NCBI RefSeq assembly: GCF_021026345.1
Contig: NZ_JAJNCZ010000012.1
Span: 60,633 to 124,632, forward strand
Length of the DNA: 64,000 nt
Reading direction: 5' to 3'
Origin: Rhizobium sp. GN54
GTDB taxonomy: Bacteria > Pseudomonadota > Alphaproteobacteria > Rhizobiales > Rhizobiaceae
Shown: in pieces, positions 63,243-64,000 of the stretch
Numbering within the stretch: the first letter of the stretch is position 1
How the letters are laid out: each line of letters starts with the position of its first letter
Notes under the pieces: generated by a model
Told to the model about the DNA's origin: nothing
Databases searched by the model: none
What the model saw: only the letters and a program-made list of their open reading frames with translations
Made by a program: the position numbers and the translations under genes

Positions 63243-64000
63243 ATGGCCCAAATCATCGAGCAGAACACCGAAAATCACATCGAGGACACCTCAGCGCCGT
63301 CTCTCAGCACGGCTGCGGAGCATGATGTTTCTGTGCCGCAGGTGTCGGGCGACAGCGCCCTCCCCTCCCCTGCCGGCGAGGACAAGACACCGGCTCATCT
63401 CGCTAACCTTGCTGATCGCGCCCGGGGCTATGTCGAGGCGGCGAGCTCCGCCAACACGCGTAAAGCTTATGCCGCCGACTGGAAGCACTTTTCGGCGTGG
63501 TGCAGGCGGTCCAATCTGGCCCCCCTGCCCCCGCATCCACAGACCGTCGGACTTTACATCACCGCCTGCGCTTCCGGCACGGCTGAACGGTGTGCAAAAG
63601 CGAATTCAGTCTCGACCATCGAACGCCGCCTCTCCTCGCTCTCCTGGAACTATGCTCAACGTGGCCTCTCGCTCGATCGCAAGGACCGGCACATCGCCAC
63701 CGTGATGGCCGGTATCCGCAACAGCCACGCCAAGCCACCGGTCCAGAAGGAAGCGGTCATGGCTGAAGACATCATCGCCATGGTCGAGACGCTCGATCGC
63801 GGCTCTTTGCGCGGCCTGCGGGATCGGGCAATGTTGCTCATCGGCTTTGCCGGTGGTCTTCGGCGCTCCGAGGTCGTCGGCCTCGATCTGAAGGCGGACC
63901 AGACTGAGGACGGTCGCGGTTGGATCGAGATTCTCGACAAGGGCATGCTACTCACCCTGCGCGGTAAAACCGGATGGCGGGAGGTGGAAATCGGCCGAGG
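63243..64000 (+). CDS. tyrosine-type site-specific recombinase, cut by the window end
   Basis: The frame opens at ATG 63243 (MAQIIEQNTENHIEDTSAPS) and is still open at 64000 (252 codons). After a disordered 50-residue start come the core-binding domain (NTRKAYAADWKHFSAWCRRS, TIERRLSSLSWNYAQRGLSL) and the beginning of the catalytic domain with the first active-site Arg in GFAGGLRRSEVVGLDL. The remaining R-H-R-Y residues lie beyond the window. It is divergent from the DUF1403-scpB pair. Confidence 0.88.
   Translation, partial: MAQIIEQNTENHIEDTSAPSLSTAAEHDVSVPQVSGDSALPSPAGEDKTPAHLANLADRARGYVEAASSANTRKAYAADWKHFSAWCRRSNLAPLPPHPQTVGLYITACASGTAERCAKANSVSTIERRLSSLSWNYAQRGLSLDRKDRHIATVMAGIRNSHAKPPVQKEAVMAEDIIAMVETLDRGSLRGLRDRAMLLIGFAGGLRRSEVVGLDLKADQTEDGRGWIEILDKGMLLTLRGKTGWREVEIGR

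Noticed and set aside
1..64000. CRISPR arrays, rRNA and tRNA genes
   Set aside because: No regularly spaced short repeats, no cas genes and no cloverleaf-like or rRNA-like segments were noticed; a dedicated scan was not possible.

Overview
The window is high-GC DNA that reads as an accessory region (plasmid or genomic island) of a rhizobial alphaproteobacterium. Pointers to that group are a paired ku-ku-ligD end-joining operon, a small heat-shock gene with a ROSE-like RNA thermometer, DUF982 and DUF2274 proteins, an IncP-like trb remnant and a DUF1403/scpB/integrase module. The species cannot be fixed from the sequence alone. I saw no rRNA, tRNA or CRISPR array.

Layout. 0-6 kb: stress and DNA-repair genes (DUF982, Hsp20, LigD-type ligase, two Ku proteins, exonuclease III, small hypothetical genes). 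6-9.6 kb: a probable defence patch with an unrecognised winged-helix/PD-(D/E)XK nuclease and an AbiEi/AbiEii type IV toxin-antitoxin pair behind two operator-like dyads. 9.7-12.1 kb: an IS3-family element abutting a truncated IS21 element. 12.2-31.1 kb: a redox region with two isoquinoline-1-oxidoreductase-like molybdenum hydroxylases plus c-type cytochromes, two AraC regulators with divergent oxidoreductases, and a six-gene minus-strand operon (MBL hydrolase, intradiol dioxygenase, PaoABC-like aldehyde oxidoreductase, aldo/keto reductase) divergent from a LysR gene. 32.5-35.9 kb: a decayed conjugation locus in which trbB runs straight into trbG, followed by a frameshifted trbI. 36-50 kb: an IS graveyard (IS110, IS481, IS5, IS903-like, IS6) among a methyltransferase, short-chain dehydrogenases (SDRs), an AraC gene, an Xre-type regulator, an epimerase and fragments of signalling genes. 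50-61 kb: more SDRs, DUF2306/DUF2147, a MarR-epimerase operon, an AraC/MFS/SDR locus, and envelope genes (MipA/OmpV, DedA, a PmtA-like methyltransferase). 61-64 kb: DUF1403, a frameshifted scpB and the start of a tyrosine recombinase.

How the genes may work together. The repeated motif of the 12-59 kb region is a regulator (AraC, LysR, MarR or Xre) next to one or a few oxidoreductases. Many of these carry twin-arginine signals, including SDRs and an aldo/keto reductase that are normally cytoplasmic. With exported Mo-hydroxylases and c-type cytochromes this suggests periplasmic oxidation of aldehydes, N-heterocycles or other electrophiles. Substrates cannot be read from sequence. Several regulator-oxidoreductase units are duplicated, and in three places only the first codons of an AraC gene survive, so the region has grown by duplication and decayed by deletion and IS insertion.
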